Assembly: GCF_024128855.1 (NCBI RefSeq)
Contig: NZ_JAMYDV010000009.1
Location: forward strand, 1-64,000
From: Rhodovulum tesquicola
GTDB lineage: Bacteria; Pseudomonadota; Alphaproteobacteria; Rhodobacterales; Rhodobacteraceae
Direction of reading: 5' to 3'
Length of the DNA: 64,000 nucleotides
In this document: positions 30,141 through 39,521 of the stretch, in pieces
Layout: each line of letters opens with the position of its first letter
How positions within the stretch are numbered: the first letter of the stretch is position 1
The notes under the pieces: generated by a model
Database searches by the model: none
What the model saw: only the letters and a program-made list of their open reading frames with translations
Told to the model about the DNA's origin: nothing
Program-made: the position numbers and the translations under genes

Positions 30141-31349
30141 TCACCGGTCGATCTCTCCGAACACCACGTCCATCGTGCCGATGATCGCGGCGACATCGGC
30201 CAGTTGATGGCCGCGTGTCATGTGGTCCAGCGCCTGCAGATGCAGGAAGCCCGGCGCACGCAGCTTGGCGCGATAGGGACGGTTGGCGCCATCCGCCACC
30301 AGATAGACCCCGAACTCGCCCTTGGGCGCCTCGACCGCGGCATAGACTTCGCCTGCCGGAACGTGAAAACCCTCGGTATATAGTTTGAAGTGATGGATCA
30401 GAGCCTCCATCGAGGTCTTCATCTCGGCCCGTGTCGGCGGCGCGATCTTGCCACGGTTCAGCACCTCGCCCGGTTCGCGCCGCAGCTTTTCGCAGGCCTG
30501 CCGGATGATATGAGTGGACTGGCGCATCTCCTCCATGCGCACCAGATAGCGGTCGTAGCAATCGCCATTCCTGCCGATGGGCACCTGGAACTCGAACTCG
30601 TCATAGCATTCATAGGGTTGCGCCCGGCGCAGGTCCCACGCCATGCCCGATCCGCGCACCATCACGCCGGAAAAGCCCCAGTCCAGAGCCTCTTGCTGAG
30701 TGATGACGCCGATATCGACATTGCGCTGCTTGAAGATCCGGTTCTCCGTCAGCAGCCCGTCCAGATCGTCAAGCACCCGGGGGAAATCGACGGCCCAGGC
30801 GTCGATATCCTCGATCAGCGCGGGCGGCAGGTCCTGATGCACGCCGCCGGGCCGGAAATAGGCCGCATGCAGCCGCGCCCCGCAGGCCCGCTCGTAAAAG
30901 ATCATCAGCTTTTCGCGTTCCTCGAAGCCCCAGAGCGGCGGCGTCAGGGCGCCCACATCCATCGCCTGCGTGGTGACGTTCAGCAGGTGGTTCAGCACCC
31001 GGCCGATCTCCGAATAAAGCACGCGGATCAATTGCGCCCGGCGCGGCACCTGCGTTTCGGTCAGCTTTTCGATCGCCAGGCACCAGGCATGTTCCTGATT
31101 CATCGGCGCGACGTAATCCAGCCGGTCCAGATAGGGCAGGTTCTGCAGATAGGTGCGGCTTTCCATCAGCTTCTCGGTGCCGCGATGCAACAGCCCTATA
31201 TGCGGGTCGGCACGTTCCACGATCTCGCCGTCCAGCTCCAGGACAAGACGCAGAACGCCGTGCGCCGCAGGGTGTTGCGGCCCGAAGTTGATGTTGAAGT
31301 TGCGGATGGTCTGCTCACCCGCCCGCGCGCCCATGGCGTTGTCCTTCAT
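30141..31349 (-). CDS. nuoD: NADH-quinone oxidoreductase subunit D
   Basis: 402 residues, related to the large subunit of NiFe hydrogenases and forming the quinone site with NuoB. The conserved [18 protein letters not shown] includes the quinone-site histidine. C-terminal [12 protein letters not shown] is canonical. The first ATG (31349) is one base after the sulfotransferase stop. An ATG five codons later (31334) has a better AAGGA ribosome site and may be the true start. Confidence 0.96.
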   Translation of the reverse strand: MKDNAMGARAGEQTIRNFNINFGPQHPAAHGVLRLVLELDGEIVERADPHIGLLHRGTEKLMESRTYLQNLPYLDRLDYVAPMNQEHAWCLAIEKLTETQVPRRAQLIRVLYSEIGRVLNHLLNVTTQAMDVGALTPPLWGFEEREKLMIFYERACGARLHAAYFRPGGVHQDLPPALIEDIDAWAVDFPRVLDDLDGLLTENRIFKQRNVDIGVITQQEALDWGFSGVMVRGSGMAWDLRRAQPYECYDEFEFQVPIGRNGDCYDRYLVRMEEMRQSTHIIRQACEKLRREPGEVLNRGKIAPPTRAEMKTSMEALIHHFKLYTEGFHVPAGEVYAAVEAPKGEFGVYLVADGANRPYRAKLRAPGFLHLQALDHMTRGHQLADVAAIIGTMDVVFGEIDR

Positions 31350-31350
31350 C

Positions 31351-32226
31351 TCACACCCCCACCCGATGCGATTGCCAGACAGGGGGCACGCGTCCCAGCC
31401 GCTCTGCCACGAAATCGTATTGCGGCGCCAGCCATTCCGCCGCCGCGCGCCGCTGCTCGCGGCTCATCGGCACCGGCACGCCCGCATGCACCCGCACACC
31501 CAGTTCGGCCGGCCTGGTCGCGATCCCCAGGAACCCGCAGATCCGGTCGATCGAGGACTGCGAGAACAGTTCCTCATAGTAGGAAAGACAAAGCCGCGTC
31601 GGATCGACCGCTGCCCACAGCCGGGTCAGCACCGATCGGTAATCGCCCCGCTCGGCAATATGGGCCTCGTCGCCCGCAATGACGCGCGCAAGAATGCGCC
31701 CCGCCCTCGGCCCGATCGCCTCGCCCGGATTGGCGCGGCGGCGCGCGATCATGCGCACATGGCTCCAGAGCCGGTCGACCGGGTCCCGCAAAAGGTAGAC
31801 GAAGCGCACATCCGACGCCATCGCCGCCATCCGTTTCAATCGCCCCACCGGCAGCAGGGAATACGCAGGTGTTATGTCCGCAATAAGGCGGCGGGTGCCG
31901 CGTCCGGACTCGAGATAGTCCAGATAGGCCGCCTCGGTGCCCACCTCCAATGCCGACGACCAGTCCGCCATGTCCTTCAGCCGCCGGGCACGCGTCTCGG
32001 CCCGGGCGCGGTTGGCCGGAACCGGACGAACGGCCAGACGGGCGCGCTCCTCATTCAGTTCGGCCCGCGCCCGTTGCAGTCGCCCGCCTTCAAGCGCATC
32101 GAAGAAATGCAGTTCCTTGATCGAGCGCAGGTGGCAGTCTGGATGCCCCTCCAGATAGCGGTGCAGCCACGAGGTGCCCGCCTTGGTCGCGCCGACCCCG
32201 AACATGAGCGTACCCTCTCCGGTCAT
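31351..32226 (-). CDS. Sulfotransferase embedded in the nuo operon
   Basis: 291 residues with the PAPS-dependent sulfotransferase fold. The 5'-phosphosulfate loop [16 protein letters not shown] is at residues 10-25, EL-HFFD follows, and the 3'-phosphate strand is [18 protein letters not shown] at about residue 140. The C-terminus has the SxxR-like [17 protein letters not shown] region. Family members sulfate carbohydrates, lipids or small molecules; the acceptor is unknown here. The ATG overlaps the nuoC TGA by four bases and the stop is one base from nuoD, so it is translationally coupled to complex I. GC content resembles its neighbours. Confidence 0.85.
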   Translation of the reverse strand: MTGEGTLMFGVGATKAGTSWLHRYLEGHPDCHLRSIKELHFFDALEGGRLQRARAELNEERARLAVRPVPANRARAETRARRLKDMADWSSALEVGTEAAYLDYLESGRGTRRLIADITPAYSLLPVGRLKRMAAMASDVRFVYLLRDPVDRLWSHVRMIARRRANPGEAIGPRAGRILARVIAGDEAHIAERGDYRSVLTRLWAAVDPTRLCLSYYEELFSQSSIDRICGFLGIATRPAELGVRVHAGVPVPMSREQRRAAAEWLAPQYDFVAERLGRVPPVWQSHRVGV

Positions 32227-32840
32227 GGCCGCCCCTTGGCCCCGGCGGCCTTGTCATCGCCCGGCAGGATGTAGTCCGCGCCTTCCCACGGGCTCATGAA
32301 GTCGAACAGCCGGTATTCCTGAGTCAGCTTGACCGGCTCGTAGACCACGCGCTTTTCGGTCTCGGAATAACGCACCTCGGTATAGCCGGTGGTCGGGAAA
32401 TCCTTGCGCAGCGGATGCCCGCGAAAGCCGTAATCGGTCAGGATGCGGCGCAGGTCCGGGTGGCCCGAAAAGATGATGCCGAACATGTCGAACACCTCGC
32501 GCTCGAACCAGTTGGCCGAGGGGTGGACGGTCGCGATCGAGGGGATCATCTCTTCCTCGCGGACAGCGCATCTCAGCCGGATACGCTGGTTCTGGTACAT
32601 CGACAGGAAATGATAGACCACGTCGAAGCGCACCTCGCGCTCGGGGTAGTCGACCGCGGTAATGTCGACCAGCGTCGAGAACCGGCAGGTGGCGTCCGCG
32701 CGCAGGAATTCGACCAGCCCCACGATCGCGGACGGGGCGGCGGTCACGTTCAGCTCGCCATGCGTCACCTCCCAGCCGATCACGCTGTCGCTGCGGCGCG
32801 CGGCGACATGCTGGCCGAGTTCCCTCAGCGCGTCATCCAT
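32223..32840 (-). CDS. nuoC: NADH-quinone oxidoreductase subunit C
   Basis: 205 residues, the 30-kDa-type subunit of the hydrophilic arm. The signature [29 protein letters not shown] is followed by GHPLRKDFP; both are diagnostic. It is separate from nuoD, unlike the fused nuoCD of enterobacteria, and here a sulfotransferase gene lies between them. Confidence 0.96.
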   Translation of the reverse strand: MDDALRELGQHVAARRSDSVIGWEVTHGELNVTAAPSAIVGLVEFLRADATCRFSTLVDITAVDYPEREVRFDVVYHFLSMYQNQRIRLRCAVREEEMIPSIATVHPSANWFEREVFDMFGIIFSGHPDLRRILTDYGFRGHPLRKDFPTTGYTEVRYSETEKRVVYEPVKLTQEYRLFDFMSPWEGADYILPGDDKAAGAKGRP

Positions 32841-32918
32841 CGCTCATCCTCCCTAGGCGCATCGACTGGCCGTGCGCCCTCCTCCGCTCCCCTTCTGGGC
32901 CAAAGCCTACAGCCATGT

Positions 32919-32935
32919 ATGTGACCATGTCACAT
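32919..32935. promoter_or_regulatory. 17-bp perfect inverted repeat between nuoB and nuoC
   Basis: ATGTGAC (32919-32925), CAT, GTCACAT (32929-32935). The core TGTGA-N5-TCACA resembles a CRP/FNR-family site with a spacer one base too short, or a GntR-type operator. It lies in a 138-base gene-free gap inside the operon. Nearby CCCTTCTGGGCCAAAG (about 32890-32905) may be a fragment of the dispersed repeat. Confidence 0.4.
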
Positions 32936-32978
32936 CCTACCCCGACACGCGCCACGCCCAAGGCATCCGCCGGGCCGG

Positions 32979-33512
32979 TCATCGCACGATGGTCCCGGTA
33001 CGGCGGATCTTACGCTGCAATTGCAGGATGCCGTATAGCAGCGCCTCGGCGGTTGGCGGGCAGCCCGGCACATAGATGTCCACCGGCACGATCCGGTCGC
33101 AGCCGCGCACCACCGAATAGCTGTAGTGGTAATAGCCCCCGCCATTGGCGCAGGACCCCATCGAGATCACATAGCGCGGCTCGGGCATCTGGTCGTAGAC
33201 CTTGCGCAGCGCGGGGGCCATCTTGTTGGTCAGCGTGCCCGCCACGATCATCAGGTCCGACTGGCGCGGGCTGGCGCGCGGCGCGGTGCCGAAGCGTTCG
33301 AGGTCATAGCGCGGCATCGAGACATGGATCATCTCGACCGCGCAGCAGGCCAGCCCGAACGTCATCCAGTGCAGGGACCCGGTGCGCGCCCAGTTGATGA
33401 TGTCCGCGGTAGAGGTGACAAGGAAACCGCGATCCTGCAACTCGGCATTCAGCGCGCGCGTGGCCTGTTCGGCATCGGGTCCTGCAGTGTTGGGGTTCGT
33501 CGTCACGCCCAT
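32979..33512 (-). CDS. nuoB: NADH-quinone oxidoreductase subunit B
   Basis: About 177 residues, holding cluster N2 next to the quinone site. Ligands are the tandem cysteines in [12 protein letters not shown], then [20 protein letters not shown] and VPGCPP. The ATG at 33512 (MGVTTNPNT) follows an AAGGGGG site; seven further upstream codons are open but lack a ribosome site. It overlaps the end of nuoA by ten bases. Confidence 0.96.
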   Translation of the reverse strand: MGVTTNPNTAGPDAEQATRALNAELQDRGFLVTSTADIINWARTGSLHWMTFGLACCAVEMIHVSMPRYDLERFGTAPRASPRQSDLMIVAGTLTNKMAPALRKVYDQMPEPRYVISMGSCANGGGYYHYSYSVVRGCDRIVPVDIYVPGCPPTAEALLYGILQLQRKIRRTGTIVR

Positions 33513-33868
33513 TCCAGCGCCCCCTTCTTCCATTCATAGGCAAAGCCCACGGTCAGGACGCCCAGAAAGACCATCATCGACCAGAAGCCCACCATCCCCA
33601 TCTCGCCGAAGGACACGGCCCAGGGGAACAGGAAGGCGATTTCGAGGTCGAAGATGATGAACAGGATCGCAACGAGGTAGAACCGCACGTCGAAGCTCAT
33701 CCGCGCGTCGTCGAAGGCGTTGAAACCGCATTCATAGGCCGAAAGCTTCTCGGGGTCGGGGCTCCTGACCGCGATCACAACCGCCGACAGCAAAAGCAGC
33801 AGGCCAAGCGCCACCACCATGCCGAAGAAGATCGCGATGGGGAGGTAGTTGCTCAGAAGCTCTTCCAC
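33503..33868 (-). CDS. nuoA: NADH-quinone oxidoreductase subunit A
   Basis: 121 residues, three membrane helices (ND3). The flexible loop carries the conserved [20 protein letters not shown], including the cysteine that marks the active/deactive transition in mitochondrial complex I. It is the first gene of the nuo operon; the 255-base upstream gap must hold the main nuo promoter. Confidence 0.96.
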   Translation of the reverse strand: MEELLSNYLPIAIFFGMVVALGLLLLLSAVVIAVRSPDPEKLSAYECGFNAFDDARMSFDVRFYLVAILFIIFDLEIAFLFPWAVSFGEMGMVGFWSMMVFLGVLTVGFAYEWKKGALEWA

Positions 33869-34123
33869 CGGGTTCTCCCTTCTGTCCAGCGCGCATTGCT
33901 GACTCTTTTGCGCGTCTTTTCTACCCCGACGTTAGCCGGGGCACCGGGGGCGGGTCAACAAGGCCCGTCCTCCTCCCTCGGCCCCTCTGTTAGCGCGGCC
34001 GGGCAGAAATGTATACAGTCGTGCGCATTGAAAACGCGCCAGAATGATGCATCCCGGAAAATGTATTGAAAACAATATGCTTCCACGCCGGAGCTCGGAA
34101 ATCGCGGCGGCGCCCGGCGGGTA
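33869..34123 (-). promoter_or_regulatory. Upstream region of the nuo operon
   Basis: 255 bases without a gene between nuoA and the end of the liu operon, both on the minus strand. An AT-rich part (about 34005-34085) holds the inverted repeat TATTG-AAAA-CAATA (34064-34077), the direct repeat ATTGAAAAC at 34027-34035 and 34066-34074, and GTATAC near 34011. I could not choose a convincing -35/-10 pair, but the nuo promoter should be here. Confidence 0.45.
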
Positions 34124-34918
34124 TCAACCAGCCTCGCCGACCGCCCAGCGCGGCTTGCGCCGCTCGAAGAAAGCCGCGATTCCCTCGGCCGCCTCGTCAC
34201 TCTCCCAGGCCGCGACAAGACGGGCGATGCTGTCCTCGATCACCGCCTCGTCGATGCGCGGACCCAGCGCGCGCAGTTGCGCCTTGGCGCGGGCAACTGC
34301 GCCCGGAGCACAGGCGAGGAAAGGCGCGATCTCGGCCTCGGTGGCGGCGTCCAGCTCCGATTCCGGCACCGCCCGCGCCAAGAGACCCATCGCCACCGCC
34401 TCGCCCGCATCGAAACGCCGGCCCGACAGGAAAACCCGCCGCGATGCGGCCTCGCCCAGCCGCGCCGCGACATAGGGGCCGATGGTGGCCGGGATCAGGC
34501 CCAGCCGCGTCTCGGTCAGCGCGAAACGCGCGGTATTGACCCCCACCGCGACGTCGCAGACCGATATCAGCCCCACGCCGCCGCCAAAGGCCGGCCCCTG
34601 CACCCGCCCGATCAGCGGCCTGGGCATCGCGTTCAGCGCGCCAAGCATCGCCGCCAGCCGCCGTGCCGCCGCGGCTCGGGTCGGGCCATCGGCCGCGATC
34701 TGGGCCTGCATCCAGGCCAGATCCCCGCCCGCGCAGAAACTTGCGCCATTGCCGGTCAGCACGACCACGCGCACCGCTGGATCGGCACCCAACCGCTCGG
34801 CCGCCGCATGCAGCGCCGCGATCAGCTCTTCGGACAGCGCGTTGTGCTTGTCGATCCGGTTCAGCACCAGCCGCGCCACGCCGCGCCCGTCGATCTCGAT
34901 GCCCAGTTCCTCACGCAT
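34124..34918 (-). CDS. liuC: Enoyl-CoA hydratase/isomerase family protein, probable methylglutaconyl-CoA hydratase
   Basis: 264 residues with the crotonase fold. The oxyanion-hole strands are GNGASFCAGGDLAWM and RPLIGRVQGPAFGGGVGLISVCD. Crotonases cannot be assigned a substrate by fold alone. The last place in a liu operon, after HMG-CoA lyase and methylcrotonyl-CoA carboxylase, points to hydration of 3-methylglutaconyl-CoA in leucine breakdown. It overlaps the HMG-CoA lyase gene by eight bases. Confidence 0.85.
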   Translation of the reverse strand: MREELGIEIDGRGVARLVLNRIDKHNALSEELIAALHAAAERLGADPAVRVVVLTGNGASFCAGGDLAWMQAQIAADGPTRAAAARRLAAMLGALNAMPRPLIGRVQGPAFGGGVGLISVCDVAVGVNTARFALTETRLGLIPATIGPYVAARLGEAASRRVFLSGRRFDAGEAVAMGLLARAVPESELDAATEAEIAPFLACAPGAVARAKAQLRALGPRIDEAVIEDSIARLVAAWESDEAAEGIAAFFERRKPRWAVGEAG

Positions 34919-35792
34919 CGCGCCCGTCTCCCTCGCCTGTGCGCATCGCGCGCGCCATCGCAGCCGCCGCCTGGATCACCGCCAGATCAAGCCCGGTCTC
35001 GTAGCCCAGTTCCGCCAGCCGCGCCGCCACCGCCTCGGTCGCCACGTTGCCGGTGGCACCCTTTGCATAGGGGCAACCGCCAAGCCCGCCCACCGCCGCA
35101 TCGAAGACCCGCAAGCCCAGCGCCAGCGACGCCTCGATATTGGCCAGCGCCCGCCCGGCGGTGTCGTGGAAATGCCCCGCCAGCCGGTCGGACGGCGCGA
35201 CGTCGAGCACCGCGCGCAGCATCGCGGATACGCTGTCCGGCGTGCCCTGCCCGATCGTGTCGCCAAGGGAAATCTCGTAGCAGCCAAGGTCCATCAGCCG
35301 TTCGGCCACCTCGGCAACGCGCGCGGGCGGCGTCGGGCCGTCATAGGGGCAATCGGTCACGCAGGAAATGTAGCCGCGCATGCGCATCCCGTCGGCCCGC
35401 GCCGCCTCGGCCACGGGGGCGAAACGGTCCAGGCTTTCGGCGATGGTTGCATTAATATTGGCCCGGCTGAACCCTTCCGAGGCCGCGCCGAAAATCGCAA
35501 TCTCGTCCGCGCCCGCGGCTTTGGCCCGTTCATAGCCCTGCATGTTCGGCGTCAGCGCGGCATAGCGCACGCCCGGCGCGCGGGCGATGCCCGCCAGCAC
35601 CTCGGCGCCATCGGCCATCTGCGGTACCCATTTCGGGCTGACGAAACTTGCCACCTCGATCCGCCGGAACCCGGCGCGCGACAGCGTGTCGATCAGCGCG
35701 ATCTTTTCGCCCGTCGGGATCGGCCGCTTCTCGTTCTGCAACCCGTCGCGCGGGCCGACCTCGAAGATCTCGACCCGCTCAGCCATCCGCAT
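34911..35792 (-). CDS. liuE: Hydroxymethylglutaryl-CoA lyase
   Basis: 293 residues, a TIM-barrel lyase that cuts HMG-CoA into acetyl-CoA and acetoacetate, the last step of leucine degradation. The N-terminal EVGPRDGLQNE, the metal-binding HFHDTAGRALAN and the signature GGLGGCPYAKGATGN with catalytic Cys at residue 240 are intact. It overlaps the MCC alpha gene by 14 bases. The start may be the third codon (MAERVEIF). Confidence 0.93.
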   Translation of the reverse strand: MRMAERVEIFEVGPRDGLQNEKRPIPTGEKIALIDTLSRAGFRRIEVASFVSPKWVPQMADGAEVLAGIARAPGVRYAALTPNMQGYERAKAAGADEIAIFGAASEGFSRANINATIAESLDRFAPVAEAARADGMRMRGYISCVTDCPYDGPTPPARVAEVAERLMDLGCYEISLGDTIGQGTPDSVSAMLRAVLDVAPSDRLAGHFHDTAGRALANIEASLALGLRVFDAAVGGLGGCPYAKGATGNVATEAVAARLAELGYETGLDLAVIQAAAAMARAMRTGEGDGRDA

Positions 35793-37719
35793 CCTCCAGC
35801 CGGATCAGCGGCGCGTGGGGCTCGACCTGTGTTCCCGGCGTGACCATCACCTCGGCCACCACGCCATCGCGCGGGGCGGTCAGGGTGTGTTCCATCTTCA
35901 TCGCCTCGAGAATGGCCAGCGGTTCGCCGACCGTCACCGCCTGCCCTGCCGTGGCAAAGACCGCCTTGACAAGGCCCGGCATCGGCGCCTCGATCACGCC
36001 GGAATGGGCATGCGCAGCCGCGGCCCGGTCCAGCGGATCGAGCGGCACGAAACCGAAGGTGCCCGCCTCCCCGGCAAAGACATGGATCGCGCCGCCCGCC
36101 CGCAGCACCGGCCCCGGCGCGCGGCCTGCGATGCGCCAGCCGCCCGCATCGCGATGCGCCTCGAGCAACTCGCCCGCGATCTCGACCTCTGCGCGGCCGG
36201 GGCCGGTGGCCATCACCACGCCCGTGATCTCCTCGCCCGCATGGGCCAGCGTCAGCGTCCGACGGAGCGGCGACCAGAGCGCGAAGCCCGCAAGCGCCCC
36301 CTCGGGCAGCGCGGCGGCTTCGAGCAGCGCGGCGGCCTGCACGGCCATCGAGGGGCCCGGCGCCTCGGTCAGCGCGGCAAGGTCGCGCTCGATCAGGCCC
36401 GTGTCCACCTCAGCCCGCGCGAAACCTTCATGCCGGGCAAGACGGCCGAGAAAGGCCAGGTTCGTCACCGTGCCCGCAACCTGCGTCTCGTCCAGCGCGC
36501 GCGCCAGACGGTTCAGCGCGACCGCGCGGGTGGGGCCATGCACGACGATCTTGGCGATCATCGGGTCATAGAACGGGCTGATCCTGTCGCCCGTGCGCAC
36601 GCCCGTATCGGCGCGCAGCCCGGTCGGAAAGGCCAGATGGGCCAGCGTTCCCGTGGCGGGCAGAAAGCCTGCGAGCACGTCCTCGGCGTAAAGCCGCGCC
36701 TCGAAGGCATGGCCGGTCAGCGGGATGTCGTCCTGCCGCAGCGGCAGCCCCTCTCCGGCGGCGACGCGCAGTTGCCATTCCACCAGATCGAGGCCGGTGA
36801 TCGCCTCGGTCACGGGATGTTCGACCTGAAGCCTTGTGTTCATCTCCATGAACCAGAACCGGTCGGGCCTCAGCCCGTCCGAGCCATCGACGATGAACTC
36901 GACCGTGCCCGCGCCCTTGTAGCCGATGGCCTTCGCCGCCCTGACCGCCGCCTCGCCCATCGCGGCGCGCATCTCGGCGGTCATGCCGGGCGCGGGGGCT
37001 TCCTCGATCACCTTCTGGTGGCGGCGTTGCAGCGAGCAGTCGCGTTCGTACAGATGCACGGCGTCCACCCCGTCGCCGAAGACCTGAACCTCGATATGGC
37101 GGGGTTTCTCGACATATTTCTCGATCAGCACCGCATCATTGCCAAAGGCACTGCGGGCCTCCGAGCGGGCGGCGGACAGCGCGGCGGGGAAATCGGCTGC
37201 GGCCAGCACCTTGCGCATGCCCTTGCCACCGCCGCCCGCCACGGCCTTGATGAGCACGGGATAGCCGATGGCCTCGGCCGCACCGGCCAGGTGTTCGTCA
37301 TCCTGGTTGTCGCCGTGATAGCCCGGCACCACCGGAACGCCCGCCTGTTCCATCAGTGCCTTGGCAGCATCCTTGAGCCCCATCGCCCGGATCGCGGAGG
37401 CCGAAGGCCCGATGAAAACCAGCCCCGCCGCCTCGACCGCATCGACGAAACCGGGGTTCTCGGACAAGAAGCCATAGCCCGGATGGATCGCCTGCGCCCC
37501 GGTGGCGCGGGCGGCCGCGATGATGCGCTCGGCGCGCAGGTAGCTTTCGGCCGGCACTGCGCCGCCGATGGGCACCGCCTCGTCGGCGGCGGCGACATGG
37601 GCGGCGTATTCGTCAACGTCGGAATGGACTGCGACGGTTGCCACCCCCATCCGGCGGGCGGTGGCGATGATGCGGACCGCGATTTCGCCGCGGTTGGCGA
37701 TGAGGATTTTCCTGAACAT
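35779..37719 (-). CDS. liuD: Methylcrotonyl-CoA carboxylase, biotin-containing alpha subunit
   Basis: 646 residues. N-terminal biotin carboxylase (FRKILIANRGEIAVRII, ATP-grasp loop AVAGGGGKGMRKV, MEMNTRLQVEHPVTE), a middle BT-type linker region and a C-terminal biotinyl domain with EAMKMEHT, the biotinylated Lys being K608. Architecture also fits propionyl/geranyl-CoA carboxylases, but pairing with a carboxyltransferase and with HMG-CoA lyase supports 3-methylcrotonyl-CoA. Modified by the BirA encoded at 14120. Confidence 0.92.
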   Translation of the reverse strand: MFRKILIANRGEIAVRIIATARRMGVATVAVHSDVDEYAAHVAAADEAVPIGGAVPAESYLRAERIIAAARATGAQAIHPGYGFLSENPGFVDAVEAAGLVFIGPSASAIRAMGLKDAAKALMEQAGVPVVPGYHGDNQDDEHLAGAAEAIGYPVLIKAVAGGGGKGMRKVLAAADFPAALSAARSEARSAFGNDAVLIEKYVEKPRHIEVQVFGDGVDAVHLYERDCSLQRRHQKVIEEAPAPGMTAEMRAAMGEAAVRAAKAIGYKGAGTVEFIVDGSDGLRPDRFWFMEMNTRLQVEHPVTEAITGLDLVEWQLRVAAGEGLPLRQDDIPLTGHAFEARLYAEDVLAGFLPATGTLAHLAFPTGLRADTGVRTGDRISPFYDPMIAKIVVHGPTRAVALNRLARALDETQVAGTVTNLAFLGRLARHEGFARAEVDTGLIERDLAALTEAPGPSMAVQAAALLEAAALPEGALAGFALWSPLRRTLTLAHAGEEITGVVMATGPGRAEVEIAGELLEAHRDAGGWRIAGRAPGPVLRAGGAIHVFAGEAGTFGFVPLDPLDRAAAAHAHSGVIEAPMPGLVKAVFATAGQAVTVGEPLAILEAMKMEHTLTAPRDGVVAEVMVTPGTQVEPHAPLIRLEDADG

Positions 37720-37742
37720 CCGTGCCTCTTGTTGCGGTCGCC

Positions 37743-37797
37743 TGCGGGGGGCCAGCCCCCCGCACCCCCCGGGGTATTTGGCCCAAGAAGAAGGAGG
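37743..37797 (+). repeat. Dispersed hairpin repeat, copy B
   Basis: GCGGGGGGC (37744-37752), CA, GCCCCCCGC (37755-37763) forms a 9-bp stem, followed by GGGGTATTTGGCCCAAGAAG, the edge shared with the other copies. It fills the 86-base gap between the MCC beta and alpha genes and is in plus orientation, opposite to the operon. Confidence 0.7.
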
Positions 37798-37805
37798 GGG
37801 CGGGG

Positions 37806-39410
37806 CTACATCCGGAACACGCCAAAGCGGGTTTCGGGGATGGGCGCATTCAGCGCGGCCGAGAGCGAGAGGGCGAGCACCGCGCGCGACTTGCGCGGGT
37901 CAACGATGCCGTCATCCCAGAGCCGAGCCGAGGCGTAAAGCGGGTGGCTTTGCCGCTCGAACATCTCGATGGTGGGGCGCTTGAACTCGACCTCCTCCTC
38001 GGGCGACCAGGTGGCGCCCGACCGTTCGATGGCGTCGCGCCTGACCGTCGCCAGCACGCCCGCCGCCTGTTCGCCGCCCATCACCGAGATGCGGGAATTG
38101 GGCCAGGTCCAGAGGAAGCGGGGCTGGTAGGCGCGGCCGGCCATGCCGTAATTGCCCGCACCGAAGGACCCGCCCACGATCATGGTGATCTTGGGCACAT
38201 TGGTCGAGGCGACGGCGGTGACCATCTTGGCGCCGTGGCGCGCGATGCCCTCGTTCTCGTATTTGCGGCCAACCATGAAGCCGGTCACGTTCTGAAGGAA
38301 GATCAGCGGCGTGCCGCGCTGGGAACAGAGTTCCACGAAATGCGCGCCCTTCTGGGCGGATTCCGAGAAGATCACGCCGTTATTCGCGATGATGCCCACG
38401 GGGATGCCCATGACATGGGCAAAGCCCGTGACCAGCGTCTCGCCGAAGCGCGGCTTGAACTCGTCGAAGCGCGAGCCGTCCACGATGCGCGCGATCACCT
38501 CGCGGATGTCATAGGGCGTGCGCAGGTCGGTCGGCACCACGCCCAGCAATTCCTCGGGGTCGTAGGCGGGGTCTTCGGGCGTTTCCAGCCGCACGGTCGC
38601 GGGTTTCCCGCGGTTGAGATGCGCGATGGCCCGGCGGGCGAGTGCCAGCGCATGGGCATCGTCCTCGGCAAGGTAGTCGGCCACGCCCGAAAGGCGGGTA
38701 TGCACGTCGCCGCCGCCCAGATCCTCGGCCGTGACCACCTCGCCGGTGGCGGCGCGCACCAGCGGCGGTCCGGCCAGGAAGATCGTGCCCTGTTCGCGCA
38801 CGATGATGGTGACATCCGACATGGCGGGGACATAGGCGCCGCCTGCGGTGCAGCTTCCCATCACCGCGGCGATCTGGGGGATGCCCTTGGCAGACATCCG
38901 GGCCTGATTATAGAAGATGCGCCCGAAATGGTCGCGGTCGGGGAAGACCTCGTCCTGGTTGGGCAGGTTCGCGCCGCCCGAATCCACCAGGTAGACGCAG
39001 GGCAGATGGCATTCCTCGGCGATTTCCTGCGCGCGGAGGTGTTTCTTGACCGTCATCGGGTAATAGGTGCCGCCCTTCACGGTGGCGTCGTTGCAGACCA
39101 CCATGACCTCCTGGTCATGCACCCGCCCGATGCCCGCGATCACCCCCGCACAGGGGGCGTCGCCGCCGTAAAGCCCGTGCGCCGCCGTTGCGCCGATTTC
39201 CAGGAACGGCGCGCCCGGGTCCAGCAGGTTCGCCACCCGCTCGCGCGGGAGCATCTTGCCGCGTGACAGATGCCGTTCGCGGGCCTTCTCGCCGCCCCCG
39301 GCGGCAGCCAGCGCGGCGGCCTCCTCGATCAGGCGCAGCGCGTCCAGATGGGCGGCGCGGTTCGTGCGGAAAGCGTCCGAACCGGGGATAGCATTGGAAT
39401 TCAGGCGCAT
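37806..39410 (-). CDS. liuB: Methylcrotonyl-CoA carboxylase, carboxyltransferase beta subunit
   Basis: 534 residues with two crotonase-like carboxyltransferase domains. Motifs include [47 protein letters not shown] and [20 protein letters not shown], all typical of MCC beta subunits (about 535 residues). It transfers carboxyl from biotin to 3-methylcrotonyl-CoA. It lies downstream of the LprI-like gene by 111 bases in which I see no gene. Confidence 0.94.
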   Translation of the reverse strand: MRLNSNAIPGSDAFRTNRAAHLDALRLIEEAAALAAAGGGEKARERHLSRGKMLPRERVANLLDPGAPFLEIGATAAHGLYGGDAPCAGVIAGIGRVHDQEVMVVCNDATVKGGTYYPMTVKKHLRAQEIAEECHLPCVYLVDSGGANLPNQDEVFPDRDHFGRIFYNQARMSAKGIPQIAAVMGSCTAGGAYVPAMSDVTIIVREQGTIFLAGPPLVRAATGEVVTAEDLGGGDVHTRLSGVADYLAEDDAHALALARRAIAHLNRGKPATVRLETPEDPAYDPEELLGVVPTDLRTPYDIREVIARIVDGSRFDEFKPRFGETLVTGFAHVMGIPVGIIANNGVIFSESAQKGAHFVELCSQRGTPLIFLQNVTGFMVGRKYENEGIARHGAKMVTAVASTNVPKITMIVGGSFGAGNYGMAGRAYQPRFLWTWPNSRISVMGGEQAAGVLATVRRDAIERSGATWSPEEEVEFKRPTIEMFERQSHPLYASARLWDDGIVDPRKSRAVLALSLSAALNAPIPETRFGVFRM

Positions 39411-39521
39411 GCGTGCTGCTCCCCGAACTGCGGGGTCCCTGCGCGATCCGTAGCCATTGCCGTGCTCCTCCCTTCGCCCGCACCCGCGCCGCCCCCTCCC
39501 CCGGGGCGGTGCGCGCAGGGG

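Noticed and set aside
31351-32226. Recent horizontal transfer of the sulfotransferase gene
   Set aside because: Base composition is like the surrounding nuo genes and both ends are fused into operon signals, so I do not claim recent transfer.
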